Origin: Bacteroidetes bacterium GWF2_40_14
Lineage (GTDB): Bacteria > Bacteroidota > Bacteroidia > Bacteroidales > UBA932
Direction of reading: 5' to 3'
DNA length: 64,000 nucleotides
Assembly (NCBI GenBank): GCA_001769195.1
Contig: MEOK01000017.1
Span: forward strand, 1-64,000
The notes beneath the pieces are model-generated. The model was not told the origin of the DNA and ran no database searches. It worked only from the letters and a program-made list of their open reading frames with translations. The stretch's first letter is position 1. Each line of letters opens with the position of its first letter. Shown here piece by piece: positions 61,790 to 64,000 of the stretch. The translations under genes and the position numbers were made by a program.

Positions 61790-62959
61790 CTTTCCTGTTC
61801 TTCTGCGGTCCAGCTCTGCTTTGATAAGCTGGAGCTCACGGCCTGTCTGGCCGGACATTGAGGTGTTTTCTTCTGCACGTCTTAGAAGGTATGGCAGCAC
61901 TTTGTTAACCGGAGCATAAGGTATATACTTACATACATTAAAGCCCTCCCTGGCCAGTGTAAATGAGATGTTATCACTCATCCCGTATAATTGTGAAAAG
62001 AAGATTCTTTTATCATCTCTCTTAAGCCCTTTTTCATCTATTAATTGGGCAAGTAGCTGGTTACTCTCGTAATTGTGCGTTCCGCTGAACAATTCAAAAT
62101 TATCAATATTCTCAACTACATATCTGAGACCTTCATTATAGCTTTGGTCGGTGGATTCTTTATTCGGATGAATAGGATCGATATAACTTAATTCGTATGC
62201 CCTTGCCCGCTCATCCTCCATATAAGCACCCCTGACAAACTTAATTCCCGGTATATAATTGACTTTTAAAGAATCATTATGTAAAAACTTAAGATATTCA
62301 AGTCTGTCTTTCCTGTACATCTGGAGGGTCTGAAATACTATAGCCCTCTCCTTGTTGAACCTCCTCATTGCCTCTTCTACAATCCTGTCTATTAGCTCCT
62401 GATAAGCAAAATGTTCCGCATCTATAAGGATTCTTACATTTCTTTTGTATGCTTTTTCACACAAGGCAAATATTCTCTCCCTGAAATTGTCATATTCTGC
62501 TTTTTCAATATCTCCGAGTGAAGGAAAATTTTCTGATGCTTTCACCAACACCCTGTTAATAATCATTGCTGTAGGTTTAAAAACAGTATAGGCAATGGCT
62601 TGGCTTCCTGCAGCAAATTCTATTGATCTTATTGTCTCCTCATATGCTTTTTGAACATCCTCCAGTTCTGTACCCCCTTCAGCCGAATAGTCAAGCACCG
62701 ACTTAACATTATAATTGTTCAGAATATTAACATTCCTCAGGCAATCTTCAAGAGTTTCTCCACCTACAAACTGACGATACAATGTTGGTTTTACGGCCCA
62801 TGCCAGTGGCAATTGTAACTTTAATGCTATCATTGTTGCACCTTTAGCCGTCCTTACTATTGCCGGACTCTGTATAGTCGAAAAGAGAAGATATGCATTG
62901 CGTAGGTCTGCATTGCTTTTCATAGAGAAAGCAACCTCAGTATTATTAAAGTCTATCAT
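61787..62959 (-). CDS. Proline dehydrogenase
   Basis: A 390-residue PRODH-family flavoenzyme: IALKLQLPLAWAVKPTLYRQFVGGETLEDC, VLDYSAEGG, FKPTAMI, RILIDAEHFAYQELID, VFQTLQMYRKDRLEYL, GIKFVRGAYMEDERARA and FSQLYGMSDNISFTLAREGFNVCKYIPYAPVNKVLPYLLRRAEEN. It oxidises proline to pyrroline-5-carboxylate with FAD and is a single-domain PutA-type enzyme as in other Bacteroidota. It overlaps the upstream GNAT gene by 14 bp. Confidence 0.94.
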   Translation of the reverse strand: MIDFNNTEVAFSMKSNADLRNAYLLFSTIQSPAIVRTAKGATMIALKLQLPLAWAVKPTLYRQFVGGETLEDCLRNVNILNNYNVKSVLDYSAEGGTELEDVQKAYEETIRSIEFAAGSQAIAYTVFKPTAMIINRVLVKASENFPSLGDIEKAEYDNFRERIFALCEKAYKRNVRILIDAEHFAYQELIDRIVEEAMRRFNKERAIVFQTLQMYRKDRLEYLKFLHNDSLKVNYIPGIKFVRGAYMEDERARAYELSYIDPIHPNKESTDQSYNEGLRYVVENIDNFELFSGTHNYESNQLLAQLIDEKGLKRDDKRIFFSQLYGMSDNISFTLAREGFNVCKYIPYAPVNKVLPYLLRRAEENTSMSGQTGRELQLIKAELDRRRTGK

Positions 62960-63233
62960 TTAATGTTATTTTGAGCTGTTCTTTGTGCCTCTCGATATAG
63001 GTCCTCACATATGAGCATGATGGCTTAACTCTTAGCCCTTTCTCCCTGGCGTAATCCAGAACAAAAGCGACAATGCTTGCTGCCACACCTCTGCCTTCTA
63101 TCTGTTTTGGTACAATAGTATGTGTAAGGTCAATTCCTCCCTCATATAGTTCATATTGAACATATCCTATAAATCCCTCTTCTTCTGTCTCAAAACGCTT
63201 TAAAGCCTCTCGGTGAATAATTAACCTTTTCAT
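62946..63233 (-). CDS. Small GNAT-like acetyltransferase (NATD1/YjdJ type)
   Basis: A 95-residue protein with the minimal GNAT pattern: EEGFIGYVQYELYEGGIDLTHTIVPKQIEGRGVAASIVAFVLDYAREKGLRVKPSCSYVRTYI. The acetyl-CoA loop QIEGRGVA and the PSCSYVRTYI segment are typical of the YjdJ/NATD1 group. Substrate unknown. It overlaps and precedes the proline dehydrogenase gene in one operon. Confidence 0.88.
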   Translation of the reverse strand: MKRLIIHREALKRFETEEEGFIGYVQYELYEGGIDLTHTIVPKQIEGRGVAASIVAFVLDYAREKGLRVKPSCSYVRTYIERHKEQLKITLNDRL

Positions 63234-63316
63234 TTAGTATGTAATTAGCTGTACATATTTAATAATAACACAATGCTCCAATATTTGTTCATGGCCGGGT
63301 GTACATGTAAAAAAAA

Positions 63317-63340
63317 AGGAGCACCCCGAAAGGTGCTCCT
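63317..63340 (-). terminator. Rho-independent terminator of the C-terminal surface-protein gene
   Basis: AGGAGCACC/GGTGCTCCT is a perfect 9-bp stem with a 6-nt loop; on the minus strand it is followed by a run of nine T (A-tract at 63309-63317). It lies 23 bp beyond the stop at 63364. Confidence 0.85.
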
Positions 63341-63363
63341 CAATTATTATATAACTGTTGTAA

Positions 63364-64000
63364 TTATGGTTTAATAACTCTAACAACAACGTCACGTTCT
63401 AGTTTCTGAGCGAATAGATCAGTTACAGTCAACTTAAGAGTAACATCAACATAAGCCTGTGGAAGTTCAGCAACAGCTGCAGTAGCTTTAATGTCAAAGT
63501 CATTACCGTTAGGAGTTACGCTTACTAAGTGAGCGTTAGCTGAAGTATTGGTCAAAGTAACTGTAGCAGCTCTAACGTCTCTTACTGCTCCGAATACATT
63601 CAGGTTAACACCTAAGTAGTCATTTACCTTAAAGAATGCACCAACAGACTTAGTAGTTGCAAGGTCACCATTAACAACCTGAAGAGTTTGAACAGCAGTT
63701 GCAGGAAGTTGTGGTATAGCAACTAAAGCACCTTCTTTAACTTCACTCTTAGAGTATACAGTGATTGTTTCAAGTACAACTGAGTTATTTGGGTTGCCAA
63801 AGTAGTAGTATAACAGATTTATCTGGTAAGGAACTGCAGAGTACATAGTAGCTGTAACAATGTTAAATCTGTCAGCATTTGCAAAAGCAAGAGCTGGAGA
63901 AGTTGTCAAAGGATTGGCTGCAGGACCTGCAGGAACAGTAACTTTCTTAACGAATCTCCATTTGTTAGCTGCTACTTTTGGTGCGGCACCTCCAAGAACA
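63364..64000 (-). CDS. Probable surface protein, 5' end beyond the window
   Basis: An open frame of 212 codons runs from the window edge to a stop at 63364; its start is not in view (an apparent internal TTG at 63909 is not a credible start). The protein is rich in Ala, Val, Thr and Asn with alternating beta strands: VTVPAGPAANPLTTSPALAFANADRFNIV, GALVAIPQLPATAVQTLQVVNGDLATTKSVGAFFKVNDYLGVNLNVFG, and a final VTDLFAQKLERDVVVRVIKP. It looks like an Ig-like or fimbrial repeat protein. No family recognised. A strong terminator follows. Confidence 0.6.
   Translation of the reverse strand, partial: VLGGAAPKVAANKWRFVKKVTVPAGPAANPLTTSPALAFANADRFNIVTATMYSAVPYQINLLYYYFGNPNNSVVLETITVYSKSEVKEGALVAIPQLPATAVQTLQVVNGDLATTKSVGAFFKVNDYLGVNLNVFGAVRDVRAATVTLTNTSANAHLVSVTPNGNDFDIKATAAVAELPQAYVDVTLKLTVTDLFAQKLERDVVVRVIKP

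Noticed and set aside
1-64000. tRNA, rRNA, tmRNA genes or a prophage/ICE integration site
   Set aside because: No cloverleaf-like segments, conserved rRNA stretches, integrases or phage structural genes were recognised on either strand.

Overview
The window looks like chromosome of a Bacteroidales (Bacteroidota) species. The evidence is two ECF sigma / FecR anti-sigma / SusC-SusD loci, a third ECF sigma with an anti-sigma protein that appears to span both membranes, many lipoproteins with short signal peptides ending in a lipobox, DUF4369-thioredoxin, DUF4465, DUF4843 and PKD-like proteins, absence of Shine-Dalgarno-like leaders, and repeated TAnnTTTG boxes (the Bacteroidota -7 promoter element) just upstream of start codons. 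No rRNA, tRNA or CRISPR array was seen.

Layout. 1-14.7 kb is an accessory region: an AbiEii-type nucleotidyltransferase/XRE pair cut by the window edge, a REP-associated tyrosine transposase (RAYT) flanked by inverted copies of its probable REP repeat, further copies of that repeat joined to a long hairpin repeat, an Xre/RES toxin-antitoxin pair, an unrecognised 411-residue protein, a pRiA4b ORF-3/SEC-C protein, lipoproteins, an MscS channel, an ECF sigma/dual-membrane anti-sigma pair whose start codon abuts a heptamer tandem array, and a HigBA pair. 14.7-25.6 kb is mostly housekeeping: a large transglutaminase-like lipoprotein, CutC, an ATP-cone/endonuclease fusion, then metH-metF-ahcY (homocysteine to methionine, supply of methyl-THF, recycling of S-adenosylhomocysteine) and a YjbQ protein. 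25.65-26.27 kb is a gene-free gap with inverted repeats. 26.3-33.7 kb holds an MFS exporter, a patatin-like lipase, small membrane proteins, a CapE-like nucleotide-sugar dehydratase and a PAS-GAF histidine kinase.

33.9-43.8 kb (minus strand) is SusCD locus 1: ECF sigma, FecR, SusC with STN domain, SusD, DUF4465 lipoprotein and two thioredoxin-fold proteins. 43.85-44.3 kb is a repeat island with two MITE-like elements and a terminator, followed by ferritin and a small HAD phosphatase. 45.4-55.8 kb is SusCD locus 2: ECF sigma (minus), then FecR, SusC, SusD, DUF4843, PKD-like lipoprotein and a TlpA-like thioredoxin (plus). The SusC gene of locus 2 carries one in-frame TGA at 47798-47800 in an otherwise intact frame. 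55.9-61.8 kb is a nucleotide-sugar cluster (rfbA, rfbC, rfbD, rfbB, a WbuC-type cupin and two tandem WlbA-like dehydrogenases). The window ends with proline dehydrogenase, a small GNAT protein and the 3' part of a probable surface-protein gene.

The most unusual content is the repeats. At least three palindromic families occur outside genes: family A with the RAYT; family B, a roughly 100-bp nested hairpin that also exists in two shortened versions; and family C, about 29 bp bounded by GGGTAC, which repeatedly sits on or next to stop codons and in one case is read as the C-terminus of a lipase. Three microsatellite-like arrays (6-, 7- and 8-bp units) lie directly upstream of start codons. All functions are read from sequence patterns; no searches were run.
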